Below, piece by piece: positions 1 through 12,237 of a DNA stretch of 64,000 bases. The DNA lies in contig JAPWDM010000008.1 in the NCBI GenBank assembly GCA_035578155.1, positions 32,696,280 to 32,760,279 of the forward strand. Reading direction: 5' to 3'. The first letter of the stretch is position 1; each line of letters begins with the position of its first letter. The DNA comes from Brachynemurus nebulosus (Eukaryota > Arthropoda > Insecta > Neuroptera > Myrmeleontidae). The notes beneath the pieces were generated by a model. That model made no database searches and was not told the origin of the DNA. It was given only the letters and a program-made list of their open reading frames with translations. The translations under genes and the position numbers were made by a program.

Positions 1-120
1 ACCTAAACATGTACAAGCCAACGAAAGTATACACATACATATATTTTTATAGCGTATTATAAAAATTTTCTACCACTCCCCGGTCCCGTTTGGCCCCGCC
101 TGTCCCCCATTTACCGCCTA
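1..120. mobile_element. Right end of a truncated G-rich TIR element
   Basis: A GC-rich stretch at 72-120 stands out from AT-rich flanks. Read on the minus strand from the TA at 119-120 it gives GGCGGTAAATGGGGGACAGG followed by further G-rich words. This resembles the ends of the complete TA-flanked elements at 2914 and 3521. The partner end would lie left of the window, so membership is inferred from style rather than from a matched pair. Confidence 0.3.
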
Positions 121-1781
121 CATTGTCATCATTTAATTTTATTTTTATTTAAAAACAATAGCGGCAGAACGGAAATAGCGCCATATCCAGTCGTATCCAC
201 TCAAATTGTTAAAGCTAGTGTGAAAATTTTCTACTTGCATGCGTTCGGTTCAGTCGATAAATAATTTTTAATACATCATTCTCTCTCTGTGTGCTTGTTA
301 TGTGATGGAATATAATGGTATGTACGTTTGTAGCTCACAGCTTATCAAATATTATATTATTATTATTATGGACGCTTTTGAAGAGCTTTGACTTTAAGTG
401 GTATGTTTAATGTATATGAAAATATTACCATGTGTAAATATTGATAAGAATCATGCAGGTGTGGTGGCTTACTTCCAGAAGTGTAGTTGAATTTCGATTC
501 TGGGAGTTAATTTTAGAGGATAATCTGGAAAGTAAAAATAAAATTTTTGGTCAGGAGCATCGAGTAAAGTATCAAATGAAAGCCTATTAAAGCACGAATT
601 CAGTAATATATGCAACTAAATACGTTTGCCCATTTTTTTTTTTTTTTTTTTTTTAGAAAAACATCATAAAAATTGCTGTCCCTGGCTTTTATTACCAGAA
701 GGATTATTAATATCGACTTTCATATTCCGTTACAATAAATTCCTGGGAACAACTAATTGTACGGAACACTGGCAGCGTAAGTAAAACTTGCACTTGCCGA
801 CTTGTTCCTACTCTAAATTACTTTTTGAAATTTTCGAAAATTTACTTGCCTGTATCTCTAGGATTTTCCTAACAGTGTAAAAACTATCTAGGGGGTACAA
901 GTTATCCGTCTTATTATTGCAGTACTTTGTAGACTGGTTCAAAAATGGAAAATGGTAAAAGCAACCTCACTTCATTTTGCGAGCCTTTTCTAACGGTATT
1001 CCGTACAATGTAGTACGAGAAAAAAATTTATTCGCCATTTTTCAGTAACGAAAAGAACCTCAAGCAAATAAGAAACATTTTTTTCTGGGAATTGATCGAT
1101 TAGCGCTACCAATAGCAAAATTTTTTATTCAAAGACAAAATATATGGAAATTACGTGAATAGACAGACAAGCAGACGGATTTGGAGACACTCTAACGGTT
1201 CCGAAATGTTTCTGTGGAAGGTTAAAAAAGGGGTGAAATCCATGTTGGGTACGGAAAAACTTTTCTTCCCTTTCTGGATGAATTACGTTGCCGTCTACAG
1301 TTATAGATACGGTTTCAAAAGAATTTCAAAAAGAAAAAGTTGGAAAAGCTACTATGTAAGATCGGAATATAGACTAGTAGTAAATTTTTAAAATCATGTT
1401 TACTAAATCACGTTTTTCTCTTTTGAACACAGAATAATACTTAAATTAAAAATTAATGGAAATAAAAATATGTATATGGACTTGAATGAGGTACGTGTAG
1501 CTTTTCGTTACGTGGGAATATGAATACACATATCAATTTAGGTTTTTTATTAGCTAGATAGCAGCTACTGACACTAATTGAAGTACATATGTACATACAT
1601 ATATCCCATGAATATCATAAAAAAAATTCATCGTTTTAATTCAGTGAATTTTTCATTTTTGATTCCTTTTTTTAAAAAAAAATGTATTTGCAGAGTGTAC
1701 CAGTTAGTTTAGCTATTCCAATTTTTTCATTACTACTGAACTTTTTACATTGTACATTATATTACACATTTCACGATGTGA
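121..1781. other. Gene-free AT-rich stretch with repeat debris
   Basis: No supportable gene. A T22 tract lies at 633-654. Around 1158-1215 the sequence AGACAGACAAGCAGACGG, followed by a run containing GGTTCCGAAA, resembles the GACAGAC/GGTTCCG tail common in dispersed insect repeats, and a second such tail occurs at 6096. The 78-codon frame at 1155-1391 crosses this tail and looks accidental. Confidence 0.5.
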
Positions 1782-1990
1782 TTGGAGGACAAGGAAAGTG
1801 GTGTGGATCTAGGAACTGAAAGGTGTGCATCTGTGGCCGTCTTCCTAAAGGAATTGTGCCGATATTCGCCTGGAATTGGAAAGAGAAACTGCAGAAAACC
1901 TTCACCGGTCGCACAGCCGGTCCCAAGATTCGAACCTAGCATCTACCAGCAAGTATCGGTGCCTAAACTCGCTCGACTACTCGACCATAA
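1782..1990 (-). mobile_element. tRNA-derived SINE-like copy
   Basis: On the minus strand, starting near 1990, TGGTCGAGTAGTCGAGCG resembles a Pol III A box of tRNA-Ser or tRNA-Leu type. About 50 bases on, GGTTCGAATC (1927-1936) is a clean B box. The remaining roughly 140 bases are GC-richer than the flanks and could be a SINE body. Both strands are open here (72 and 61 codons), but the tRNA-like promoter explains the composition better than a protein does. Family assignment is inference, and a decayed tRNA copy is the alternative. Confidence 0.45.
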
Positions 1991-2014
1991 ACTGCAATAG
2001 TTATTAAAGTAAAA

Positions 2015-2390
2015 TAGGTAACGTAAAAGCCCCTATACCGGAACACTATTTTTAGGTGTGTAATTAAACTGGCTTATAAAAATTGACAAATAAATTAAAC
2101 ACCCATTTTTTTTTCTTAATAAGCATGAAAGAAAGTTTTCATAATCCAATGAATATGGCTTAAGTATCAGACGTTAATAATGGATCAAAATACTGTATTG
2201 TACAAAAATGTATTTCTTTAATTAAGTAAGGAAACATTAAATGCGAGGTGAATTTAAATTGAAAAATAATCATTCTATTGATAATAATTTTTGTTATCAG
2301 AGGTTTCTTTCAGAAATAACTTCATTAATATATAAATGTCAAAACTGTTCCAGTATTGGATCATGTTCCGGTATAGGGGTTTTTACCCTA
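2015..2390. mobile_element. Short TIR element (MITE), TA-flanked
   Basis: The ends match as inverted repeats. The left end carries AAAAGCCCCTATACCGGAAC (2025-2044) and the right end is its near complement, TTCCGGTATAGGGG at 2366-2379. Read inward, the right terminus begins TAGGGTAAAAACCCC. TA dinucleotides at 2015-2016 and 2389-2390 are consistent with the TA duplication of the Tc1/mariner/pogo superfamily. The 376-base body has no coding capacity. Confidence 0.75.
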
Positions 2391-2913
2391 TCAAAATAAC
2401 AAAATTAACATTTTACAGTCCGCTTTTTCAGCATCTGAAAATAGCCAAAACAACCGTAGAGACCGATCGCTACCAGTGATCACACATGTGTGACAAACAA
2501 GTATTGACTTACAATAAACACCAACAAACACACTCTGTGTGTGTTGGTTTGTGTAAACATTTATAGAAGAATAAAATAAACATAACACTTAAAAATATAA
2601 TTTTTATATTATCATTTTATTTTTTTATGATTATTTCAATACAATCACAACAATTAGTGTGTTTGTCTGTTTATTAAAAAAGTATATGTTTACACATGTT
2701 GAATCATTCCGTGAATTTACTTATATAAATTTTTTAGTTTTTTAAGACTATTACCGGCTAGTTTACTATGAAAGTGCGCGGACTGTATAGTGTTAATATA
2801 GTTATTTCAAACGTCGCGTTACGTCACGTTTGTTTCGGACCCCCACTCTTTGTCATACGTCATCACATTAAACAATTATTCCTAGCACGTCCGTCTCCGC
2901 CCCACTGTTTGTA
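2391..2913. other. Intervening sequence with palindromes
   Basis: No gene. A perfect 14-base palindrome TCACACATGTGTGA lies at 2480-2493. Its context (ACCGTAG, then GATCGC) is shared in inverse orientation with the perfect 16-base palindrome at 59375-59390, so both are probably fragments of one dispersed repeat. A long hairpin of CCAACA..ACACAC against GTGTGTGTTGG lies at about 2520-2548. Confidence 0.5.
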
Positions 2914-4127
2914 TAGGGGGAAGACTTAATGAATGGGATATTTTTTTCAAAAATCGTCTTAAATTCAAAACCAAGTAATCAAATATTTTAATTCTTGCGG
3001 CATAAGATACTTCAAACTACTTTATATTTTAAACTAAAAAAAAATTTTTATTCTTTTTTAATAATAGTAAATTTTTTTGTTTGAAAAAAAAAATTAGATT
3101 TTTGTCCCATTCAGTAATTCCATCCTCATTGAATGGGACAAGAAGAATATTGATTCGGACATAACTATGTAATACAATATAAAATGCATGCGGTTTATGC
3201 AGGTTAGTAAAAATATGGAAATGGTCACATTTTTGGGATAAATGATGAGGATAAAAGACGGTGAATTTTTCACGGCGCATCCGATGGTGACCTTGTCTTT
3301 GAGATCAAGGCCAAAATTCAAGGTCATATTCATAATGTCCCATTCAATATTCCTTGTCAAGTAACAAGTTAAAATCAAGAAATAAAAAGTACATAGCCTC
3401 AATGCGCAAACAGTACTTATTTAATGATAGTCTATACTAAGCGGTTTAACGATCAACTAATACAATTAATCTGAGCGTAATAGTTATAGAATATTTAGTA
3501 ATTTATAAAAAAATAAAAGTTAGGGTAGGGGGGTACTTAAGAAATCGTTATGATTTTAAGGACTGAAATATGCTGAATCTTATTATTTTCAGTCGTAATT
3601 AAAGTAAAATAATCAAATTTGAGCTGCCGTAAAAAAAAAAATTGTGCGGGCAAAGTAGGGTACCCCTTAATAATGTAAGATTATAAATATATTCATAAGG
3701 AAACGAAGCTACTAAATAATAATATTTTTTAGAAGTAATTTACGTAAAACGCGAATCGCCATTTATATTAGTAGTGGATGCAGAGGAGAAAAATAAATAT
3801 TTTTTTAATAATTCCGAATTGTTCTTCATTATCGAATAAAATGTTTTTATCAAATGAAAACCTATTTGGTTTACAATATTATCAAATTTGAAAATATAAA
3901 AATTTTTTTCCAAATTTCTGGGGTACCGCATTTTGCCCCCGCTACCCCGTTTTGCCTCCCCCTCCCCTACTTTTTCTGTTTAAAACCGTATTTCCTAATT
4001 TTTGTTGAAACAAACGGAAAATCGTTAACACATATATCGCACATAAAAATAGTTATATAAAAGACACCTAAAAACGGTTCCTTGTTAGCTAAAACTCATT
4101 TGTCCCATTCATTAAGTCTCTCCCCTA
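2914..4127. mobile_element. TA-flanked TIR element with internal echoes
   Basis: The left terminus (2916) reads GGGGGAAGACTTAATGAATG. The right terminus (to 4125) is the near-perfect complement, with the same GACTTAATGAATGGGA core. TA sits at 2914-2915 and 4126-4127. The terminal word GAATGGGACA recurs inside on both strands, at about 3131 and 3337. The open frames at 3029-3402 (minus) have no recognisable domain. A second element is nested at 3521-3969. Confidence 0.75.
3521..3969. mobile_element. Decayed G-rich TIR element nested in the 2914-4127 element
   Basis: The left end reads TAGGGTAGGGGGGTAC. The right end, read inward, is TAGGGGAGGGGGAGGC followed by AAAACGGGGTAGC. The same words occur internally (GTAGGGTACCCCTTAA at 3654). 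The termini are only partly complementary, so this is an older or rearranged insertion. It is assigned by style and by the TA ends. Confidence 0.5.
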
Positions 4128-5362
4128 CGTATTTTATGAAGGGTCCCGTATCAAAATTTTCACAAAAAGGAAAAAAAGGAAGATAGGAAATGGAAAACAC
4201 TATTGATTATTTATTAAAACAAAATTTAATATATAAATCAATTCCCAGAGCTAATATGCAATTTGTAACGATGTTAGAATGTGAAACACATAAAAATCGA
4301 ATCGGAAAACGAACTCTCCGAGCATTCGTATTGAAACACGTGAACCTATATATAGAAAGATATCGAAAGAAAGCCAACCAGTCATGCAAGAGGTGGTGAA
4401 CTGTATATATTGTATATATATATATGTATACACAGAAATACTTTTAAAGTCGTACAATCTCCTCGAGGCATATAAAAATGATGACGTTGGAGAATAAACT
4501 CAAACTAAACTCTAAAAACTGGACCATGGTGCACACATACATACAGATCGTGTCGTTCCCACATATACATAGGAAACGTAAATGTACGCTTGAACGTATG
4601 GGTATAACTTATGCATTGATGTGGCTTATTTAGGAAATGTTCGTAACCCACATTCATGTATTTGTATTCGCGGTTACAGAAGAAATGTTTCGAGTTAGCC
4701 ATTTCTAGTTAAAGTAGTAATTAGCCATCAGTAACTATATTGAGTGTATAACAATACTGGCTCATTACAATGATGTGAAAATATCGAGTTTCGTTGTAAT
4801 TGCAAATTTCGATGGCATATTCTAATACGATTTAGTAATATGAACGGAACGAAGAATGAGGTGAGAGCGAGTGGGGCTTGCACAATTAGAGTTCCATGCA
4901 GTGAGCAGGCAATAGAATAAATTAAGGTTTTTAAGTATATTTAAAATCTTATCCAAATTTGCTAGTGAGAAATGAAAAATGCAGGAACTGTTTCGCATTT
5001 ATTCAAATATTAGTATATACGTTATCTGTTTTACTGTGTTGTCGCTTTTTACTTCAAATATTTGTTTCAGCAATCATTACATTGTTATAAAAACCCGTAA
5101 TTTTTCGATATCTGCTAAGCTTATTAAAATCAAAATTTTAGTTTTAGAAACCTACAAGATCAGGAGGAGACCAAAAATTACAATATTTTTTCTTTTTAAC
5201 TTCACATAGGAAGTTATTGTAATGGGCTCGATTTTACGAATCGCTTATTTTGACATATCTCCACGTTTCAAGGTCACTAGAATCCGAATCCGTCTTTTTT
5301 AGCGTGATGTCTGTGTGTGCCTTCGTTAGTTCGTTCTTTCGTTCGTTCGTGAATTTTTTTTC
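4128..5362. other. Gene-free AT-rich stretch
   Basis: Only short accidental frames on both strands. A TTCG/GTTC simple repeat occurs at 5327-5350. I see no domain, RNA gene or element boundary. Confidence 0.5.
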
Positions 5363-5712
5363 GTCTCGCATATCTCGAGAACAAATGATGATATCACTTC
5401 GGACTAATTTCATCAGATGCGTAATCAAAAAATGAAGACCGGATAAAGTTTTCAGCAAATTCGGATTAGCGGTTTGTTTTTTGTGGTAACTTTATTAAGA
5501 TAACCTACATTATATGGATTTTTTACCATAACATTATTATATGATGTCCTAAGAACCTTCCTTAATGTTAAAAACGCCAATATTTTATTACAAAATTTAA
5601 AAAAAAATAAAAAAAAAAAAACAAAACAAATAAGAAACTTGAAAAAATTAGTTTTTTGCCAAAATGTATTTTGTTGTCTCGCATATCTTGAGAACAAATT
5701 ATGTTATCATTT
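5363..5712 (+). repeat. Direct-repeat pair ending in a shared 35-base word
   Basis: GTCTCGCATATCTCGAGAAC at about 5363 recurs, slightly changed (ATCTTGAG), at about 5676. After both copies come ACAAAT.ATG.TATCA. The separation is about 312 bases. The phrase resembles AT-rich noncoding parts of insect repeats. I cannot tell whether the pair marks LTR-like ends or a simple duplication. Confidence 0.4.
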
Positions 5713-5717
5713 GTTTG

Positions 5718-5815
5718 ATAAGGGTGGAACCCCCACCGTTAGGTACAGAAGCCGAAGCCCTCGGTCTGGTGCAAGCGGCAAAGCCCCTATCGGGGGCCCA
5801 GAGTCGCCTGAAATG
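5718..5815. other. GC-rich island with three successive hairpins
   Basis: In about 98 bases there are three short stems: GGTGG/CCACC (5723-5727 with 5733-5737), CCGA/TCGG (5752-5755 with 5761-5764) and GCCCC/GGGGC (5783-5787 with 5793-5797). The composition contrasts sharply with the AT-rich flanks. A long frame (5639-6019) runs through it but has no domain. It could be a fragment of a GC-rich repeat or a structured RNA. I recognise no tRNA, rRNA or ribozyme signature. Confidence 0.4.
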
Positions 5816-6375
5816 AAAAAAGAATTATTCATGTACAGTAGTCTCTACTCTTTAAGGACACCCAATGGGAAGTTGACAGTGTGGTTAGACCTGCCCCCAA
5901 TTGTTTTTTTTTTCTTTGAATCCTTACTTAAAGTTATTTCTTTTAAATCATACAATACACGATATATGAAAATTAATTTTTTTTTCACCAAACTGATCTC
6001 CCATTTTAATACAAAATAATTTTTTTTTTATAATCGCGTTAACAAAACCTAACACTGTGTCAAATTTCAAATTCCTACGTAACACAGTTTTCGAAAAAAA
6101 CCGACAGACTGACACGAAGGAAGGTTCTATAAAGGTTTCGTTTTTCCATTTAGACCTTACGAAACCCGATGAAATTTCCTGAACTCTAGATAGAAATTAT
6201 TTAGAATATTCCCAGCAGCATAGTCCCTAATTTGCTTTTGTCAACTGTCATAGCTTTCTCCTAATATTTAAGTTGTGGGAGGAAAAGGGGAAAAACGGAG
6301 GCAACAATGGCAAAATTAGATGAAAAATTTCAATCCCCTTTCTTGCTTGAACAAAAATGCTCAAAATATGTTGAG
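5816..6375. other. Gene-free stretch with repeat-tail motif
   Basis: At 6096-6178, CGACAGACTGACACGAAGG is followed by GGTTCTATAAAGG, TTTCGTTTTTCC and a complementary CCTTACGAAACCC. This pattern resembles the tails of widespread insect dispersed repeats. No gene is seen. Confidence 0.45.
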
Positions 6376-6402
6376 GATGATGATGATGATGATGATGATG
6401 AT
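6376..6402 (+). repeat. (GAT)9 microsatellite
   Basis: Uninterrupted GAT trinucleotide run. Confidence 0.9.
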
Positions 6403-7760
6403 TGTGAAAGGAGACAGTTCTGAGATATTACAAGCACCGCGACCAGATTCTGTCGATTGTGCAATCCAAAGGTAATATTTAAGTTACAATTTCTTTGTTG
6501 GATATTGAATCATTATTGTAAATAAAAATGAATGATATTAGTCGCGTTGATATGTCAAGGATCAACAAGAGAAATGACGGGTAAAAATTTTTCTCCAAAA
6601 ATATAGTTGGCGCGCAAAAAAAGCTTTTTCACTTTGTTTAGGCCCCTCACAGAGGCTCCGGATCCTCTTTCTAGACCCGGGATCCCTGGTAATTGTCCTA
6701 CCTGACCTTCCTCTTGCCGATCCTGCGAATACCACCCGATTAGTTTCATTTCATCATGACCACAACCCGATCGACCAATTCGGAATATTGAAAAATTATA
6801 CTAACTAGCCGAATTGAGTCATATTTTCTAAACGCAAATATACTTATGGTTATAAATGTATATGTCACATTTGTACAGGATTGGATAAGGTAACCTGTAA
6901 CTATTACCTCTGCATCCGCATCTACAGATGCTGCTCTTAAAGAATTCGCAGCCGCATCCGCATTTGCACATGGCATAAAATATCAGATCCGCAACCACCC
7001 TGTTATGAATATTTATCGGGTTCATCAAAATTGAATTTCATTCATTGTATTTAATTTTATGTCCCTATTTTACTGGTGGTCCCAGAAAACTTGCCTTCAA
7101 CAGTACTTTACCGTACAATAGTTAATAGCACCGGTTATGTGAATGAATAAATTTTACACATATATACACACATATACGGCTATATATAAATACAGTATGC
7201 ATGTATGTGTGACCCATATTTCTTGAACAGTAAATTCGAGGCTAAACCAACCCCGGTTTTAATAAATATATAAAAACGTAAGAGATAAAATTTTTAGCTT
7301 TAAGCGAAAATAAGTAATACTATTTGTTAAATCAATCGCGCACCCATACTGTTATCGCATCCCCCTTTCCCCGCCCATTCTTTCGGACGCTTTTTTCCCA
7401 TATTGAGTTATGTAATCATATTTTTTCGTTTTATATCTTGGTGGAAAGATCAGGCCCCGAAATATCCAATAAAAATATTTTCACAAACAATGGCCATTTA
7501 ATTTGTTTGTGGTGCGATAAAATATGAGCTTTATTAAAATAAACAGTTTTGTTTTTTGGATGGATTTATTGCCTATCGGTTTCGCCATACTAGATCTTAG
7601 AAAGTGCACAAATTGCAAAATGTTATGGATTTAAGATTCTTAATAAATTTTCTCTTCTTGAATTGTGTAAAGCTTTTTTGTTAAAATCTAAATTTGTCGA
7701 AACTGAAAAAGTTCTTCTCCATTCTCGAATGCTTGCTTTGAAAAGAGGAACCTTTTAATC
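6403..7760. other. Gene-free stretch with possible hAT-like end
   Basis: A GC-richer part at 6640-6740 has both strands open but no domain. At 6900-7002 the words GCATCCGCA and ATCCGCATTTGC repeat, ending in GCAACCACCCTG. Read on the minus strand this is CAGGGTGGTTGCGG, a hAT-style terminus. No partner end or 8-base duplication was found, so it is not called as an element. Confidence 0.4.
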
Positions 7761-7853
7761 CAGCGTCTCTTAACATTTTTTCAGTCACGCGCCGGTAAAA
7801 TCTCGGATAACTTTGTGCGAACAGGTTACATATAGGATTACACAGGGTGGTAG

Positions 7854-8392
7854 TGAATAAGTGCGGAAGACTTTAACAGGTTGTTGTCGAGGTTCTTTTA
7901 TGTAAAAAAGTTCATATAATAAACCCGGGTCCGAAAGCGCTTAGTTTCCAAGATACAGAGTGTTCAGTTTCCCGTCTTCTTCAATATTTTCTTAAATATT
8001 TTGTTAAGATGTACACACAAAATTTGGGACAGGCTATGACAGGATAAATACCCATGTTCTGAAGTAGACAGAATATTTCCACTCAAACCAGTACTGTCCA
8101 TACGGCTATGTGATAACAAATGATATGTGAAGAAAAAAAAGGCACGCTAATTAATTTTTACCAACTTGAAAACTGTTGAAAAAAATTACCTCTAGTATTT
8201 TGTCGCTCATGTAGCCGTTTTCAAGTTACCAATAATTTTCAGTTACTGTTCCTACCACAAAACCGGTAACTAGTAACCCATCTACTCTGTATCTTGGAAA
8301 CTAAGCGTTTTCGGACCTGTGTTTATATGAACTTTTTTTTACACAAAAGAACCTCAGTAGTCACCTGTTAAAATTTTTCGCACTTATTTATC
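7854..8392. repeat. Foldback with about 115-base inverted arms
   Basis: The left arm (7854-7970) contains GAATAAGTGCGG, GAGGTTCTTTTATGTAAAA and GCGCTTAGTTTCCAAGATAC. The right arm (8284-8392) is its diverged complement. The spacer of about 310 bases has no gene. Confidence 0.7.
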
Positions 8393-8399
8393 AACATTT

Positions 8400-8766
8400 G
8401 GCTAAACATGTTATTCAAATAAGTATAGACACTTTACAATTAGAAAATTTCTTAAAAGCGATTCTTTAATTTTAAATAGTATTTTTGTAGCCTGGAATTA
8501 TTTCCACCGTTAGTTGGAATAACATTAGGTTGTGTAATGTGAAATGTCGTTTTCCGACCACTTGACCCACAGTGTAATTTAAATAAATATCGACACTTTT
8601 TTAAGCATTAGAGAAACGTTTGAAAGCAATTCGTTAATTTTGATCAGAATTATTGCAGACTGGAGTCATCTCCATCATTAATTAAAACAACATTAAAATC
8701 GTGTAATATGAAATGTCGTTTGCCGACCACTTAGTTGACCATCTATCCATAAAGTTAGCTCAGCTG
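8400..8766 (-). repeat. Tandem array, about 167-base unit, two units
   Basis: GAAATGTCGTTTTCCGACCA occurs at about 8542 and, as a variant, at about 8711, a period near 169. Each is preceded by AAGCATTAGAG and TTCTTTAATTTT-type words. The unit is the same one found at 20653-21280 (opposite orientation) and 44330-44870. Confidence 0.75.
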
Positions 8767-8770
8767 TTTT

Positions 8771-10921
8771 CTTTTTTAAAAACGAAAAAATTTATACTGT
8801 ATTGTGTTAGATATATGTGCTAACATGCATCATAAATAAAAACACTAAATTCCAAAACACGGAATTTTCATGGTCAAAAACCTGCTAGCCCCGCCCATGA
8901 TCTTTTAAAAAATTTTTAGGTTAAGACTCACACTCAAACCAAATTCAAAGTTTCTAGTATTTGTAGAAGTGATCTAACAATATGAAATTTGGGAAATTAC
9001 CATATGGAAATTTGAAATAAGTCCTCATAAACCTTTTCGCCGTCAATTGAACATTTTTCATTTAACATTATTACTGATAGAACAAAGTACTTAAAGGATA
9101 TAAAAGAAACTGTGCCCTCCAAGAAAATACCAGCGCTTAGTTTTGTCATAGGAAAAATTTTTCTCAAAAAATGTAATTTTCAATATCCTCTACTTTATTA
9201 ATTTTGCTTTTTTTAACAATTTATTTTCAACGTTAACTTTCGATATATTGAAGTTTCCGATATATCTGAAATTTTTTTTTTTCATATTGTTAACAAAAGA
9301 TAAGTATTGGCTTAAAAAAAAGCCAATAAGTAGTCAATTGGAAGTTTTTTCTTTGGTACAACCCTCTTTCTTGATATTAAATAAAATATAAAACGTTAAG
9401 AGAATTATTGTTTATTTTTATTTTATTTATTAAATTATAGCCGTTGGCTACGAATTTTTTTGGTGAACGAAAGACGAAAAATTATATTACAGGCAAAGCG
9501 GTCGAGCAATACAGGACGTGGTGAGGTGAGGAGGTAGAATACTCTATATTATTATTTGTGAAGAAACACCTACAAGAAAAATACAATATAATAGAATTAT
9601 AATCTTAAGGAATGGAGAGAAATTTCATAAGAAATATTTATTAATATTGGGATATTATTGCCTGAATCGTTTCTTTTTTCTATGTTTCCGTTGGTTATAT
9701 GGGTATGGTCTGTATTTTCAAAAAGGAAAAAAGGAAAAGATTGTTTTATAGCAAATATGAAATTATTTATGATTCAAGTATACCAGAAGAATATGTGATA
9801 AGTTTAGAAATTTTATTAAATTCGAATTGCTATATCAGGCCCGTAGAGAAACTCAGACTTCGCCAGAAATTTTCCGAAACACTCTAATTAGGATAGAACT
9901 TATCAAATCTCTTGTCAGATATGTTTCAGAGGCTGAGATCCCCTTCAGTTTGTTTTTAAAAATCAAAAAGTTTCACAAGCTCACGTGTTTTAACTTTCGA
10001 ACGTAAACTTAAAAGAAACTTGAAAATTACAGAACAATAATTGCTTTCCCATCCTAGTTTTATTTGAACACTGCTGAGGAAGTTAGGATCAAAAACTGAT
10101 AAGAGATTGACACATTACAATTTAAAAATAACATTCAAAAAAAATGAAAAAGCCATTTCGTTCAAAGATTAAAAAGAATCAAAATTGATTTTGCGTTTTC
10201 AGGAGTGGCTGGGAGTAGTTTTAAGGCAAATTGTCGAGATTAAGGTTGTATCAAAATGAAAATTTTAAACGTTATATTTTATAAAATTTTTCAAAGTTTT
10301 GCTTTTGGTTCACTCCAGATGGAAAAATATTTCAAGTCACTACAAGCCGCTGTAGTGTCACTTTAAAATACCTACTTGCTTTAAAATTTCAAAAATTTTT
10401 CAGTTCAAGGAAGGGAGACCAGTGTCTTTGACTTACGAAAGAAACGTTATCTTACCTCCAGAAAATATCAAAAAAATTAAAAATTTTTAGATTTTTCTAA
10501 AAATATCAAATGGCTAAATCAAGTAATTCTTCTCTTATTCTCAAACCGAGCTGGTGTCAGTTGCCTGGGTCAAATATTGTCGTGAGAATCGCTTCAACTC
10601 TCTACAGACTTGATTTCTACAAGAATTGTGTAGAGTGGCTTCATAGAGGGTGCTACACTAATAAAAAACAGCTCCACCAAGTCTTCTTAATACATTTTTT
10701 GGACAACACAAGTTATTTTACCTTCCTTTGTAGTGTCTTCAACTAATCGGGGAAGATGGTTTTTAAACAGTAAGTGTACTTATCTTTCCTGAAAGCTCCT
10801 TTTTCTAAATTGTTGATTATGAATAGTTTTCGAAAATTCATCCTGTTATAAACTACATCGCTAGACATCTTTTTACAATCACACGATCACAATTTTCACT
10901 GCTCTTACTATTGAACTTACA
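8771..10921. other. Gene-free AT-rich stretch
   Basis: No supportable gene. A perfect hairpin ATTGGCTT/AAGCCAAT with an A6 loop lies at 9306-9327. The frames at 9699-9887 and 10510-10746 have no recognisable domain and biased AT codons. Phrases such as TTCAAAGTTTC suggest old repeat sequence. Confidence 0.5.
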
Positions 10922-12237
10922 AGGAGATGCACCCAGAGTGAAATTCGGGATTTTGATGAAACTTCGCTGGTGTGTAGTATAGATAAAAATAAGGGACCCG
11001 TATTTTTTTTTATCGGCCATCGTCCACGTTTAGGGAGTGAAACGAGCCCCTAAAGTTGGGAGTTCAAATCGTATTTCTTAAGATATCTCGAAAACTATAA
11101 GAGATAGAGGAAAACTTTAAATTGATGAAATGTTACTCTTTGAAAGACCTATTCACTTGTATAGGTTAAATCAGGGCTGGGTTCATAAGGGGGGCTGGAG
11201 GGGTGAAAATGGGGGTAAATTTTCTTGCACAGCCTGAATGGTTCAGTGTATCAAATTTTTACCACTATAAATAGAAAGAGCACCAAAAATTAGGGGATAC
11301 GTGTTCTTGCGTATTTCGAAATATGTGTGGTATCCAAGCCACATAAGGAAGAATAACATAGCGTAGATTATATAGTAATATTATTGATTGCAAATACGTC
11401 CTATATTTTTTTATTGTTATGTTTATTTTCATCATGAAAATGTAAATTTTTACTTTCCAATAATGATTCATGTATTTTTCAGTACTTACTTAATTGGTAA
11501 TTTAGCCATGTGTATATTTGGTTACTCATATTCGATATTTTTTATACATATTTCTGCGAAAACTCTCTGGTCTGCAAGTTTTAATGAATGATCGATAAGA
11601 AGCAATAATCTTCCATTAAACAACTGCCTTTATCTTTTTACAAATTCGTTTTTAACCAAATAAACGTGGTTTATTTCTTTCTCAACATTCATACTACTTT
11701 TCTTATTTTTTTGTATGTTTTTTAGGTGTCAACCACCTTTCCTATAAGGAAAAATTTATTACAAAGCACTTGAACAGTGAACGAAACAGATTACTGCTTC
11801 TTGTCGAGCATTCATTAACACAGCCACACCAGAGAACTTTAACTTTCGCAAAAATAAGTATAAAAAATATCGAATATGAGTAATCAAATGTACACATGGC
11901 TAAATTACCAATGTTTAACAAATTACCTCTACAAGAAAATTTACCCCCATTTTCACCCCTCCAGCCCCCCTTATGAATCCAGCCCTGATTTAACCTATAC
12001 AGGTGAATAGGTCTTTCAAAGAGTAACATTTCATCGACTTAAAGTTTTCCTCTATCTCTTATAGTTTTCGAGATATCTTAAGAAATACGATTTGAACCCC
12101 CAACTTTAGGGGCTGGTTTCACCCCCTAAACGTGGACGATGGCCGATAAAAAAAAATACGGGTCCCTTATTTTTACCTATACTACACACCAGCGAAGTTT
12201 CATCAAAATCCCGAATTTCACTCTGGGTGCATCTCCT
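10922..12237. mobile_element. 1.3-kb foldback element with 306-base arms
   Basis: The left arm, 10922-11227, begins AGGAGATGCACCCAGAGTG. It is complementary over its full length to the right arm, 11932-12237, with few differences. A second inverted pair lies inside: about 11503-11610 against 11790-11911, sharing CATGTGTATATTTGGTTAC-type sequence. The structure is therefore one long palindrome interrupted on its left side at about 11228-11495. The arms hold the frames at 11742-12029 and 12177-12368, which are non-coding repeat. No target duplication is evident. A diverged relative of one arm lies at 62979-63260. Confidence 0.8.

Larger units (their letters stand above)
7761..8770. mobile_element. 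hAT-like non-autonomous element, right end unresolved
   Basis: The left end CAGCGTCTCTTAAC, followed by CGCGCCGGTAAAATCTCGG, matches the stretch after the hAT-like start at 44252 (GGCCCGGTAAAATGTCGG, then TTTGTGCGAAC in both). Both loci are followed by the same roughly 167-base tandem unit. A foldback is inserted at about 7854-8392. The right terminus is unclear, so the end is set at the last tandem unit. Confidence 0.5.

Noticed and set aside
5363..5712. LTR pair
   Set aside because: Only about 35 bases are shared over 312. No TG..CA ends, primer site or polypurine tract.
5718..5815. Hammerhead, HDV-like or twister ribozyme
   Set aside because: The required conserved core words are absent. 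Only generic stems are present.
5639..6019. 126-codon plus-strand frame
   Set aside because: Open because it crosses the GC-rich hairpin island and AT-rich flanks. No domain and no plausible start context.
7854..8392. Independent transposon with own target duplication
   Set aside because: The inverted arms are clear, but no duplication or canonical terminus could be fixed, so it is listed as a repeat within the hAT-like element.
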